In this document: in pieces, positions 55,068 to 63,528 of the stretch
Layout: each line of letters begins with the position of its first letter
Numbering within the stretch: the stretch's first letter is position 1
Assembly (NCBI GenBank): GCA_029561145.1
Contig: JAKQJM010000066.1
Span: forward strand, 1 to 64,000
Origin: Pseudomonadota bacterium
GTDB taxonomy: Bacteria > Pseudomonadota > Gammaproteobacteria > Xanthomonadales > Rhodanobacteraceae
Reading direction: 5' to 3'
Length of the DNA: 64,000 bases
The notes under the pieces: generated by a model
Told to the model about the DNA's origin: nothing
What the model saw: only the letters and a program-made list of their open reading frames with translations
Databases searched by the model: none
Translations under genes and position numbers: made by a program

Positions 55068-55691
55068 ATGAAACTTCGCGAAACCTTCAACCTGCAGGTG
55101 CCTGATCCAGCGGTTTGCTTTCGCAGCTTGCTGGCTGCCAGCATGCTGCTTCTCGCCGCCTGCGGCACGCGTTCCGATCTCCGCGCCGATGCCGGAATCG
55201 ACCACAGCGGCCGCATGCGCGGTTATGTGGAATCCCGCAGAGTCACCGACTTCTGTCCCGACCAGGCCCGGCGACCTGCGGACGCGCGATGCGTCGTGAC
55301 CCGAGGCTGGGACTATGATCGCGGCAAGATGATCGTCCGCGTCTTCGATCCGGCGGGTTCGGTTATTCATACCGACGAGTCGCAACTTTCGGAGTCGAGC
55401 CTCACGACCGCCGAGCAGGCTCGAGTCGAAGCGCTCGTGCGCGCGGACCCGCGGACTCGCGATCTGGTCAACAAGCCCGGCGTAACCTTCTGGGCAGGCG
55501 GTTTCGTCATGCGTGAACCGGGGGATCGCTGGTGCGACACTGGCTCGCGCTGCATTCGTGCCATCGCTGTCGTAGACGACGGCAATACCGCGATCCTGCA
55601 TTCGGTCGTCGACTTGATGCGTGACGAAGTGGTTTATCCCGATTATCTCCCTTCAGGCAAGAAAGTTGTCCAACGAGACGAGGAACATTGA
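55068..55691 (+). CDS. Lipoprotein resembling a copper amine oxidase N-terminal domain
   Basis: Membrane-anchored protein of 207 residues with lipobox LLAAC (lipidated C32) and a long 20-residue N-region. The C-terminal part (about 112-192: LTTAEQARVEALVRADPR, later RCIRAIAVVDDG and SVVDLMRDEVVYPDY) resembles, by eye, the small alpha/beta N2/N3 domains of copper amine oxidases, which end in a similar VVDL segment. It lies 3 bp before a gene resembling the catalytic domain of the same enzymes. Four cysteines (C63, C75, C156, C162) could form disulfides. The relationship is inferred from remembered sequences, not a search. Confidence 0.6.
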   Translation: MKLRETFNLQVPDPAVCFRSLLAASMLLLAACGTRSDLRADAGIDHSGRMRGYVESRRVTDFCPDQARRPADARCVVTRGWDYDRGKMIVRVFDPAGSVIHTDESQLSESSLTTAEQARVEALVRADPRTRDLVNKPGVTFWAGGFVMREPGDRWCDTGSRCIRAIAVVDDGNTAILHSVVDLMRDEVVYPDYLPSGKKVVQRDEEH

Positions 55692-55694
55692 GCC

Positions 55695-56912
55695 ATGCGA
55701 TTCCTGAACTGTGTACTTGCGGTTGCTGTTTTGTCGATGGGATCTGCGTCGGTTGCGCATGCAGGCGGCGGCTCCCCGACGTGTGTTTCGCCGGAAAAGA
55801 AACTGAGCTGGCCGGCGGTAAACCCGATATGGGAAATGTGCTGGTTGCCACCCAATCAAAGCGTTGGCGCGGACGGTTCCGGGATGGAGTTGCGCAACGT
55901 GTACTGGAACGGCCAATTGGTCATGCGCCGCGCCCATGCGCCCATGCTGTTTGCGGAATACAAGGGTGGACAGGGCGGCGATTGCTACCGCGACTGGAAG
56001 AACACGCCGACCGGCACGCTGGCTGCCTCGGGTGTACAGAACCAGCTTGGAAATATCCCGGACGGCGGCAATCCGGCGATTACTTCGTGCGACCGTTCGA
56101 CGGATGCGACCGCTTCCTACGGAGCTTGTCCATTCCAGTTGCCGATTCCCGCTGGCTACACGTGCGCGAATGGCGTCGCCATCGAGAACATGGGTGACCA
56201 CGTCCGCTTGACCGCCCAGTACAGTGCCGACTGGTACCGGTATGCCTCGCGAATGGAATTCTATGTCGACGGTCGTATCGTCCCGACGTTCGGATTCGGC
56301 AACGGCACCGGAACATTCAACAGCGTGACCCACTGGCATCACAATTACTGGCGCTTCGAGTTCGATATCGATGGCCTCGGCAACAACACCGTCAGCATCG
56401 ACAATCAGGATCAGGCCACCGAGTTCAGCGATCTCCGCAGCATCGGTGGCGGCATCGGCGGCGGTCCGCGCACCTGGTCGGTGCGCAATGGGACGTCTGG
56501 AAATGGCTATCGCTTCGTTCCGGGCGCCACCGACTATGGCGCAGTGACAAACGAGTCCGGGCGCAATTTCCATACGGTTGATTTCATGGCGACCAAGGTG
56601 CACGCGAACGAGTACGCCGACAGCCCGAACAACAACCTGTTCGATTGCACCATGGACAAGAACGTACTGGTCAACGGCGAGAGCATCGCGAACACGAACC
56701 AGGCCCTCTACTACCACGTCAGCGTCCGCGACGCGACAGCGAACAGCTGGCCGAACGGCTGCGGTGGCGGTGGCGTTTCGTGCCTGCCCCAGGACTCGAT
56801 GGTGTGCAAGAAGGCCGGGCCGACGCTGTATCCATTCGGGCCGTGGGCCGACCTGATCTTCGCCAATGGATTTGATGTGCTCGTCCCCGGAGCGCGTCTT
56901 GACTTCTTCTGA
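55695..56912 (+). CDS. Secreted copper-amine-oxidase-like catalytic-domain protein
   Basis: Exported protein of 405 residues, signal peptide ending AHAGGG. Several stretches align with the copper amine oxidase catalytic domain. ELRNVYWNGQLVMRRAHAPM (65-84) fits the strand pair before the active site. Y181 in DWYRYASRMEFYVDG sits where the topaquinone tyrosine lies relative to the following DG turn. HWHHNYWRFEFDIDG (213-227) gives the H-x-H copper pair (H213, H215). The usual N-Y-(D/E) around the tyrosine is changed to W-Y-R, and the third copper histidine is not evident after YYH341. Much shorter than normal enzymes (620 or more). The motif DLIFANGFD (386-394) lies near the end. Activity is uncertain. 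Confidence 0.6.
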   Translation: MRFLNCVLAVAVLSMGSASVAHAGGGSPTCVSPEKKLSWPAVNPIWEMCWLPPNQSVGADGSGMELRNVYWNGQLVMRRAHAPMLFAEYKGGQGGDCYRDWKNTPTGTLAASGVQNQLGNIPDGGNPAITSCDRSTDATASYGACPFQLPIPAGYTCANGVAIENMGDHVRLTAQYSADWYRYASRMEFYVDGRIVPTFGFGNGTGTFNSVTHWHHNYWRFEFDIDGLGNNTVSIDNQDQATEFSDLRSIGGGIGGGPRTWSVRNGTSGNGYRFVPGATDYGAVTNESGRNFHTVDFMATKVHANEYADSPNNNLFDCTMDKNVLVNGESIANTNQALYYHVSVRDATANSWPNGCGGGGVSCLPQDSMVCKKAGPTLYPFGPWADLIFANGFDVLVPGARLDFF

Positions 56913-57188
56913 TTCCCGAGCGCGGCGGCAACACGTTGGTCGTGCGGCCAGCTTGTCGGCGCTGTTTTTTGGCGCTGCTGCTGATGGTTCCGTGTTGGCG
57001 GGGTGCGCTACCGTCGCACTTCTGTGAAATGGCGGGAAGGCAAGCGCATGGTCTCCTGCGCGCGTGAGGCGCTCGTCGCCTTTCCCGCGCGGGAGTGCAT
57101 GCGATTCCCAGGTGTCGGACGCGCGGTCGGCGCCAGGGTCGGCGCGCCGAATTCGGTTATCGAGGCGGCTGTGGCTCGGACGCGACAC

Positions 57189-59075
57189 GTGACGAATCGA
57201 CTGTGCAAGCACTTTCTGGCAAGAACCCTGGTCGTTCTAGCGATGCTCGGAATGCCCATGAGTGTTCTGGCAATCGACTTCACGCCGCATGGCACGCAGC
57301 CCGGCGTTCTTTTTTCACTGCTCGCATCCGATTCCTGCGGCGGTTGTCATAGTGGGTCGTCGGGAACCAGCCCGAACTATCGGCCGCATACGACGTGGAG
57401 CGGTTCGATGATGGCCAATGCGACCCGCGATCCGCTGTTCTGGGCCGCGCTGGACGTCGCCAACAAGGATGTTCCAGGCGTGGGCGACTTCTGCCTGCGT
57501 TGCCATACCTCGGCAGGGTGGTACGGCGGTCGCGTGGTCAAGTCGGGTTTCGGAGTTCCGAACGACCCTGTGAAGGGGGCCAATGGATGCCTGCTCGAAG
57601 GCTCGCTCGACGCGACCGACTTCTCGAACGATTTCAGCGGGGTCGGTTGCCAGTTTTGCCATCGGCTCGTGCCCAATGGGCCGAATGGCGAGCCGACCAT
57701 GATCGGCAATGCCAATGTCTGGCTCGATGACACCGAGTGCAATGGAACCGAGGGTGAACCGTGCCGGCGCGGCCCGTACGCGTACCCCGGCGGATTTTCT
57801 CCACCCCATGCTTGGGCGCAATCGAGCTTCCACGAACAGAGCACGTTGTGCGGCTCCTGCCACGATGTGACGACACCGATCACCGATGTCGGCGCACTGA
57901 AGACGCTGAAACTGGCCGACGGAACCGATACCTCGCTCCCGTTTCCGATCGAGCGCACCTACAGCGAATGGAAACAGAGCAGTTTCTCGGCACCGGGAGG
58001 CATGACATGCCAGGCATGCCACATGCCCGACAGCGAAGATCCCACCGCGACGGCCTGCAGCGGCGGGCCGAGCCGCACCGGAAATCTACCGGTACATGAA
58101 TTCGTCGGTGGCAATACCTGGGTTCCGCAGATCATCAAGGGCGAATACGCCGATACCACGGGCGTTCCGGGATCGGCAGGCGGAGTAGGTCGTGAGGCGA
58201 GTTTCGATCGCACGGTCGAATGGGCCCGCGAACTGCTGATGACGGCTGCCGATGTCGATGTCTCGTTGCTCTCGTACACGCCGGCAAGTGGCGGCACGGC
58301 CGGTGCCATCAGCGCCCGCGTGCGCGTTACCAACAACAGTGGGCACAAGTTGCCGAGTGGATATGCCGAAGGCCGGCGCATGTGGCTGAATGTCCAGGTT
58401 CGCGATCTCAATGGCGCGCTGGTATTCCAGAGCGGCGTCTACGACGCGTCTAGCGCGACCCTGGCGCTGGATCCGCAGTTGAGGATCTACGAAGCCCTGC
58501 AGGGAATCTGGAACCGCAATGGCACGGGCACTTGCGATGCCGTGGACGGACTGGGTCGAAAGATTTTCCATTTTGTGCTCAACGACTGCATCGCCAAGGA
58601 CAACAGGATTCCACCGAGCGGCCTGCATCCTGCGACGATCGATGACCCGAATGGCTACGAACTGCGTCCCGTTGGGGCAAGCTATCCAGAAACGACGCCG
58701 GGCAGCGGCACCCTCGTCAACTACGACGAGGGCGACTACGTTGCGGTGATCCCGCCAGCGACGCCAGGTCCAATGACCGTGACCGCGCGTCTCTACTACC
58801 AGACCTCCAGCCGCGAGTACCTCGAATTCCTGCGTGACCAGGCCGTCGAGCGCAATATTCCCGGCGAGAATGCCATGTGCGCGGGCGAGCCAGGCAGGCC
58901 CGCCGTTGTCGGGCCGATGGCGCGCTCGCGGGGCGCATTCGCCTATCAACTGTGGAATGGGCCGCCGGCGGGCGATCGCATCTTCGCGCACAGTTTTGAT
59001 GACACGGTTTTTCAGCAGGGCTACGGCAAGTCGCCGCCCGAGTCGATTGCGTCGGGTAGCGTTTCCACGCCGTGA
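57189..59075 (+). CDS. Exported pentaheme c-type cytochrome (copy 2)
   Basis: Paralogue of 53136-55046, about 628 residues from a GTG start at 57189, which begins a good signal peptide ending MSVLA before IDFTPHGTQPG. An ATG at 57048 has a better ribosome binding site but would add a 47-residue leader. Heme sites are CGGCH (50-54), CLRCH (102-106), CQFCH (154-158), CGSCH (221-225) and CQACH (274-278). The C-terminal half has GHKLPSGYAEGRRMWLN and YGKSPPES as in copy 1. Compared with copy 1 it has an extra stretch of about 18 residues before YGKSPP containing DRIFAHSFD, like the tags of its neighbours. Confidence 0.85.
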   Translation: MTNRLCKHFLARTLVVLAMLGMPMSVLAIDFTPHGTQPGVLFSLLASDSCGGCHSGSSGTSPNYRPHTTWSGSMMANATRDPLFWAALDVANKDVPGVGDFCLRCHTSAGWYGGRVVKSGFGVPNDPVKGANGCLLEGSLDATDFSNDFSGVGCQFCHRLVPNGPNGEPTMIGNANVWLDDTECNGTEGEPCRRGPYAYPGGFSPPHAWAQSSFHEQSTLCGSCHDVTTPITDVGALKTLKLADGTDTSLPFPIERTYSEWKQSSFSAPGGMTCQACHMPDSEDPTATACSGGPSRTGNLPVHEFVGGNTWVPQIIKGEYADTTGVPGSAGGVGREASFDRTVEWARELLMTAADVDVSLLSYTPASGGTAGAISARVRVTNNSGHKLPSGYAEGRRMWLNVQVRDLNGALVFQSGVYDASSATLALDPQLRIYEALQGIWNRNGTGTCDAVDGLGRKIFHFVLNDCIAKDNRIPPSGLHPATIDDPNGYELRPVGASYPETTPGSGTLVNYDEGDYVAVIPPATPGPMTVTARLYYQTSSREYLEFLRDQAVERNIPGENAMCAGEPGRPAVVGPMARSRGAFAYQLWNGPPAGDRIFAHSFDDTVFQQGYGKSPPESIASGSVSTP

Positions 59076-59171
59076 ACCAGACGCCCTGTCGCCTGCTGCT
59101 CAACCGGTCCCCGATTTTGTCGTCGCATGACAACGCTTGTCTCTTCCACACGACCTCATGAGGCTGATCCC

Positions 59172-61172
59172 ATGAACTTCAAACCGATCGCGATCGCATT
59201 GGCAATTGTATTTTGTCCACAAATAGGCAAGGTGCAGGCTGCGGCTCCGCCAGCCGGACCTTCCGCGACTGCCATGGATTGGGCTGCATGGGGCGGAACG
59301 GTTGGCATCAGGCTCAACCGGAACACGCTCGGAAGCATGGGGATCTCGATTGCCGACAGTCCCGGAAAGCTTCCCGCGAACAGCGCAAGGCTGACCGACG
59401 GGCTCAATGTCCGCCAGGCGCACAATTCCGAGCTGTTCGGAATCCGGGAAGGCAGCAGCATCCAGTTCCGCGCCGAAAGCGGTTCGTTCGTGGGATTCCT
59501 CAATGGATCCCTGCAGTCGCGTGGCGGTTACAACCTTTCCCTGCAGGAAGGAGGCAGCATTCCATTGGTCGATTTCCGGTTGCGTCCGGATCCCGGAAAC
59601 GCCATGCGGCTCGATGTCGTCAGTGGCGATGGCAAAGTGTGGTTCTACATCGACAAGCTGATGTACGACCTCGTGAACGGGAATCGTGTGCTGGCTATCT
59701 ACACGGCCGACATGCGCGTCTCGCGAGCGCTTGCCGAGCGCGTCGGACACCCCGAGCTGATCGATGCGCCGGCTGGAGACATGGAAATACTGACCCAGGT
59801 GACCCGTCAGGGCGGCGGTGGTGTCCGGGGCACGACGCCTTCACCGAGCCACTACCACGGCGAGCAGGTCGTCGGGCAGCCTGCGGGAGTCGTCTACCAG
59901 GCCGATTTGTTCATGCAGGGGATTTCCGTGTCGCGCGTCAATTCCAGCAACGTCACCGGTCCCGGCGGCAGTGGAAAGGTCGTCTTTGCGCCCAACTCCA
60001 CGCTTAGGAACAACGTCAATGCCGGATCTGCCGCGACGACGATATCGGGACAAGGCAGCGCCGGCACAAGTTCGGCATTGTGGACAGCCTGGATCCCGTG
60101 GCATACGAAATTCAGTGGCAATTTCCCGCCCTACGGCAACGACCAGCACCCTTTCCTGATCTGGAACCTGTATCGGGTCAACGCCGACGGTAGCATCGAG
60201 CAGATTGGACGATCCGGGGTCAAACACGCCTGGTTAACCACGAATCAGGGTTGCGCGCCAGGCGAGGATTTCGACAGTCAGGTTCTCGGTCGCTCGTGCA
60301 GTGACACCTACGGCACGGGCAACAATGATGCGAACGAGGACCTCTCGTTCCGTTCCGAAATCATCCCGGCGACCAATCAGTGGGGACGCTGCCACTCGCT
60401 GTTCGACCCGGGTTGCGTCGGCAACAACACCAATCCCAATCCTTCCGACGATGGCTTCGTGCGACGCATGGTCGTCAACGAAGCGCAGATCAGCAACACG
60501 GTGAACCCGGGCGCGAGCTATCTTTTTGATTCCTGGTACCTGGCGCGCCAGGACATCAACATCTACAACTCGATGGCCACGATCACCGGCACGCCGACGT
60601 TTTCGGGTGGCAACTGGACGTTTGCCGGACAAGCCAATTACAGGCTTGGCTCGGTGACTGACCGCTGGGTCGAGAATCTTCCAGCCGGCACGGTTGCACA
60701 GAGTTCGGAACTGGCGGTTGGCGAAGGACACGCGAAGGTCGCAGTGCGGGTGACGAATCTCGGCAATGGCCAGTGGCGTTATCACTATGCGGTCCACAAT
60801 CTCGATTTTGCGCGTGCCCAGACAGCGGGTAGCGAACCCAATCTCGACGTGCTGTCGAACAAGGGTTTCAATCAGTTCCGCATGCCCTTGCCAGTCGGCG
60901 TCAATGTCATCGCGAACAAGTTCAGCGATGGCGATCTGGTGTCGGCCAATGACTGGACATTCAGTTCTGCCGGCGGCCAGCTCACATGGGCGGCGCCGGC
61001 CGGGGCGTCGCTGGACTGGGGCACGCTGTATCTGTTCTCGGTAACGACGGACTCGCCCCCGAAGAGCGGTTCCGCCGTGATTACCGTTGCCCAGGCGGGG
61101 ACGCCCTCGACGTTCGATATCCCGGTCCTGATGCCGGCGCCGGACGTGATTTTCAAGCACGGGTTCGAGTAG
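59172..61172 (+). CDS. Secreted protein of unknown family (copy A) with C-terminal DVIFKHGFE
   Basis: Exported protein of 666 residues that I do not recognise. A signal peptide (cut near KVQA-A) is followed by DWAAWGGTVGIRLN. The middle has GEQVVGQPAGVVYQ, DQHPFLIWNLYRVN and paired cysteines in GRCHSLFDPGCVG. The C-terminal region is fibronectin-like (ASLDWGTLYLFSVT). It ends exactly with DVIFKHGFE. No heme, protease or nucleotide motif is seen. It is very similar to copy B along its whole length. Alternative in-frame starts upstream lack a signal peptide. Position after the cytochrome genes suggests a shared extracellular role. Confidence 0.75.
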   Translation: MNFKPIAIALAIVFCPQIGKVQAAAPPAGPSATAMDWAAWGGTVGIRLNRNTLGSMGISIADSPGKLPANSARLTDGLNVRQAHNSELFGIREGSSIQFRAESGSFVGFLNGSLQSRGGYNLSLQEGGSIPLVDFRLRPDPGNAMRLDVVSGDGKVWFYIDKLMYDLVNGNRVLAIYTADMRVSRALAERVGHPELIDAPAGDMEILTQVTRQGGGGVRGTTPSPSHYHGEQVVGQPAGVVYQADLFMQGISVSRVNSSNVTGPGGSGKVVFAPNSTLRNNVNAGSAATTISGQGSAGTSSALWTAWIPWHTKFSGNFPPYGNDQHPFLIWNLYRVNADGSIEQIGRSGVKHAWLTTNQGCAPGEDFDSQVLGRSCSDTYGTGNNDANEDLSFRSEIIPATNQWGRCHSLFDPGCVGNNTNPNPSDDGFVRRMVVNEAQISNTVNPGASYLFDSWYLARQDINIYNSMATITGTPTFSGGNWTFAGQANYRLGSVTDRWVENLPAGTVAQSSELAVGEGHAKVAVRVTNLGNGQWRYHYAVHNLDFARAQTAGSEPNLDVLSNKGFNQFRMPLPVGVNVIANKFSDGDLVSANDWTFSSAGGQLTWAAPAGASLDWGTLYLFSVTTDSPPKSGSAVITVAQAGTPSTFDIPVLMPAPDVIFKHGFE

Positions 61173-61456
61173 GCAGCAGGCCGTTTCGGTGCGCCCGACG
61201 GGCAAGGCGAGATGCCATCCCGGCACTGTGTCGGTCGGTCGTTGCCCGCGCCTGGGGAGTCGAGGTATGCAAATCCTGGGTGGTGATACCATTTACCGTT
61301 GAAACAGATTGCAGTGCGTTCAGCGGCGCGGCCTTCGCTGGGTGCTTCCTTTCTTCGGCCGCGATGTTCTTGGCAGTTCCGGCAGGCAGGAATCCTGAAT
61401 CCGGCGGTCGTGCAGGAGCGCATTCTGTCAATCACTTTCCCAATGGGGCCTGCGTC
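61173..61456 (+). other. Gap between the two unknown paralogues
   Basis: 284 bp with no convincing gene or terminator. The reading frame of copy B stays open through this stretch, but the sequence has no similarity to the start of copy A. A promoter for copy B may lie here; no clear hexamer pair was found. Confidence 0.35.
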
Positions 61457-63466
61457 GTGAAACTTACACTTCTTTCCCTTGCTGCAGCACTTGCTTTTTG
61501 TCCGATGGCTTCGTTTGCGGAGAGTGCCGCAACGGATCAGGCGGTCTTGCCGAATACCGACTGGGCAGCCTGGGGTGGAACCGTAGGCTTGCGCCTGAAC
61601 ATCAGCAACCTGCACAGCATAGGGATCACGATCAAGAGCAAGCCGGGCGCGCTTGCCGCAGGCAGCGCACGATTGACCGACGGACTCAATGTTCCGCAAG
61701 CGGCTGGCATCGATCTGTTCGGTTTGCGCGAAAGCGGCAGCATCCAGTTTCAGGCGGCTCGCGGATCGTTCGCGGGTTTCCTCGGTGGCTCCCTGCAAGC
61801 CCGCGGCGGCTATGAACTGGCACTGGAAGACGGCAGCGTGATCCCGCTCGTCGATTTCCGGCTGCGCCCGAATGCCGGGAATCCGATGTGGCTTGATGTG
61901 GTCAGTGGCGACGGCAAAGCCTGGTTCTACATCGACAAGCTCATGTACGAGCTGGTGCGCGAAAACCACGTGCTGGCCATCTACACCGCCGACATGCGCA
62001 TTTCACCCGAGCTCGCTGAACGTGTCGGACATCCGGAAATGTCGACTGAAACGGTCGCCGACCTCGAGATCCTCACCGAAGTGACGCGCCAGGGCGGCGG
62101 CGGGCAGGCTGATCCGCGTGGAACCGCGACGCATTACCACGGCGAGCAGGTTGTCGGCCAGGCTCCGGGCGTGGTCTACCAGACCGATCTGTTCATGCAG
62201 GACATTTCGGTCGGTCGCGTCAATGCCAGCAACAACACCGGCCCGGGCGGGAACGGACGCGTCGTGTTTGCGCCTAACTCGACCTTGCGCAACAACGTCA
62301 ACGCCGGCAGCGCGGCGCAGAGCGTTTCCGGCGGGACCAGCACGACCAGCGGCACCAGCTCGGCACTCTGGACCGCCTGGGTTCCGTGGCATTCGAAGTT
62401 TTCCGGCACTTTTCCTCCGTACAACAACGATCAGCACCCGTTCCTGATCTGGAATCTTTACCGCATCAATGCGGACGCCAGCATCGAGCAGATCGGCCGA
62501 TCCGGCGTGAAGCATGCGTTCCTTACGCTAAACAACGGATGTGCGCCAGGCGAGAATTTCGACAGTCACATCCTCGGCCGCTCATGCAGCGATGTGTACA
62601 GCACCGGCAACAACAACTCGAACGGGGCAATGGGTTTCCGCTCGGAGATCATCCCGGCGACCAATCAATGGGGTCGCTGCCATTCCCTGTACGACCCGGG
62701 TTGCGTCGGCAGCAACACCAATTCGAACCCGTCCGACGATGGCTTCGTGCGGCGCATGGTCGTCAATGAATCGCAGATCAGCAATACCGTGAATCCGGGT
62801 GCGACCTATCTCTTCGATTCCTGGTATCTGGCGCGCCAGGACATCAACATCTACAACTCGATGGCAACCATCGAGGGTACCCCGACCTATTCCGCGGGCA
62901 ACTGGACGTTCGCGGGACAGGGCAACTTCAAGCTCGGTTCAGTCACCGATCGCTGGGTGGACAATCCTCCCGCCGGTACCGTCGTGCAGAATTCCGAACT
63001 GGCGGTCAGCGAGGGGCACACGAAGGTGGCGGTGCGCGTGACCAATCTGGGCAACAACCAGTGGCGCTACCACTATGCCGTGCATGATCTCGATTTCTCG
63101 CGGGCCGTCACGACCGGCAGCGAGCCGAATCTCGAGGTCGTCCGAAACAAGGGTTTCGACGCATTCAGCGTACCTTTGCCGGCTGGCGCAAGCGTGATCG
63201 CGAACCGCTTCAGCGACGGCGATCTGACCGCAGCGAACGACTGGTCGTTCAGCCCGGCCGGCGGACAACTGGCCTGGACGGCACCCGCCGGGACATCGCT
63301 CGACTGGGGTTCGCTCTACCTGTTCTCGGTCACGCTTAACGTGCCGCCTGGTCCCGGTGCAGGCGAGCTCAAGGTTGCCGAGCCAGGAACGCCAGCAACC
63401 TTCAGTGTGCCGATCCTCGTACCGACCAGCGATGTGATCTTCCAGGGCGGTTTCGAGTCGCCGTAA
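61457..63466 (+). CDS. Secreted protein of unknown family (copy B) with C-terminal DVIFQGGFESP
   Basis: Exported protein of 669 residues, paralogue of 59172-61172 with roughly two thirds or more identical residues by eye. A GTG start at 61457 begins a clean signal peptide (MKLTLLSLAAALAFCPMASFA). The shared landmarks DWAAWGGTVGLRLN, HYHGEQVVGQ, NDQHPFLIWNLYRIN, GRCHSLYDPGCVG and SLDWGSLYLFSVT are all present. It ends DVIFQGGFESP. Function unknown. The tandem arrangement points to a gene duplication followed by moderate divergence. Confidence 0.75.
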   Translation: MKLTLLSLAAALAFCPMASFAESAATDQAVLPNTDWAAWGGTVGLRLNISNLHSIGITIKSKPGALAAGSARLTDGLNVPQAAGIDLFGLRESGSIQFQAARGSFAGFLGGSLQARGGYELALEDGSVIPLVDFRLRPNAGNPMWLDVVSGDGKAWFYIDKLMYELVRENHVLAIYTADMRISPELAERVGHPEMSTETVADLEILTEVTRQGGGGQADPRGTATHYHGEQVVGQAPGVVYQTDLFMQDISVGRVNASNNTGPGGNGRVVFAPNSTLRNNVNAGSAAQSVSGGTSTTSGTSSALWTAWVPWHSKFSGTFPPYNNDQHPFLIWNLYRINADASIEQIGRSGVKHAFLTLNNGCAPGENFDSHILGRSCSDVYSTGNNNSNGAMGFRSEIIPATNQWGRCHSLYDPGCVGSNTNSNPSDDGFVRRMVVNESQISNTVNPGATYLFDSWYLARQDINIYNSMATIEGTPTYSAGNWTFAGQGNFKLGSVTDRWVDNPPAGTVVQNSELAVSEGHTKVAVRVTNLGNNQWRYHYAVHDLDFSRAVTTGSEPNLEVVRNKGFDAFSVPLPAGASVIANRFSDGDLTAANDWSFSPAGGQLAWTAPAGTSLDWGSLYLFSVTLNVPPGPGAGELKVAEPGTPATFSVPILVPTSDVIFQGGFESP

Positions 63467-63483
63467 CGCTCGTTGCCCGGCCA

Positions 63484-63510
63484 GATCCTGTTGCAGGCCG
63501 CGACAGGATC
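63484..63510. terminator. Hairpin between convergent genes
   Basis: GATCCTGT (63484-63491) pairs with ACAGGATC (63503-63510) with an 11-base loop, between the end of copy B and the end of the convergent acylase-like gene. There is no T tract. Confidence 0.45.
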
Positions 63511-63528
63511 CGGTCACCGATCTCCGGG

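Noticed and set aside
57003-57188. An N-terminal extension of cytochrome copy 2 upstream of 57189
   Set aside because: The extra residues have no counterpart in copy 1 and would bury the signal peptide, though the ATG at 57048 has a fair ribosome binding site.
60388-60423. Cys-x-His stretches in the unknown paralogues considered as extra heme sites
   Set aside because: They read GRCHSLFDPGC, without the CxxCH spacing needed for covalent heme attachment.
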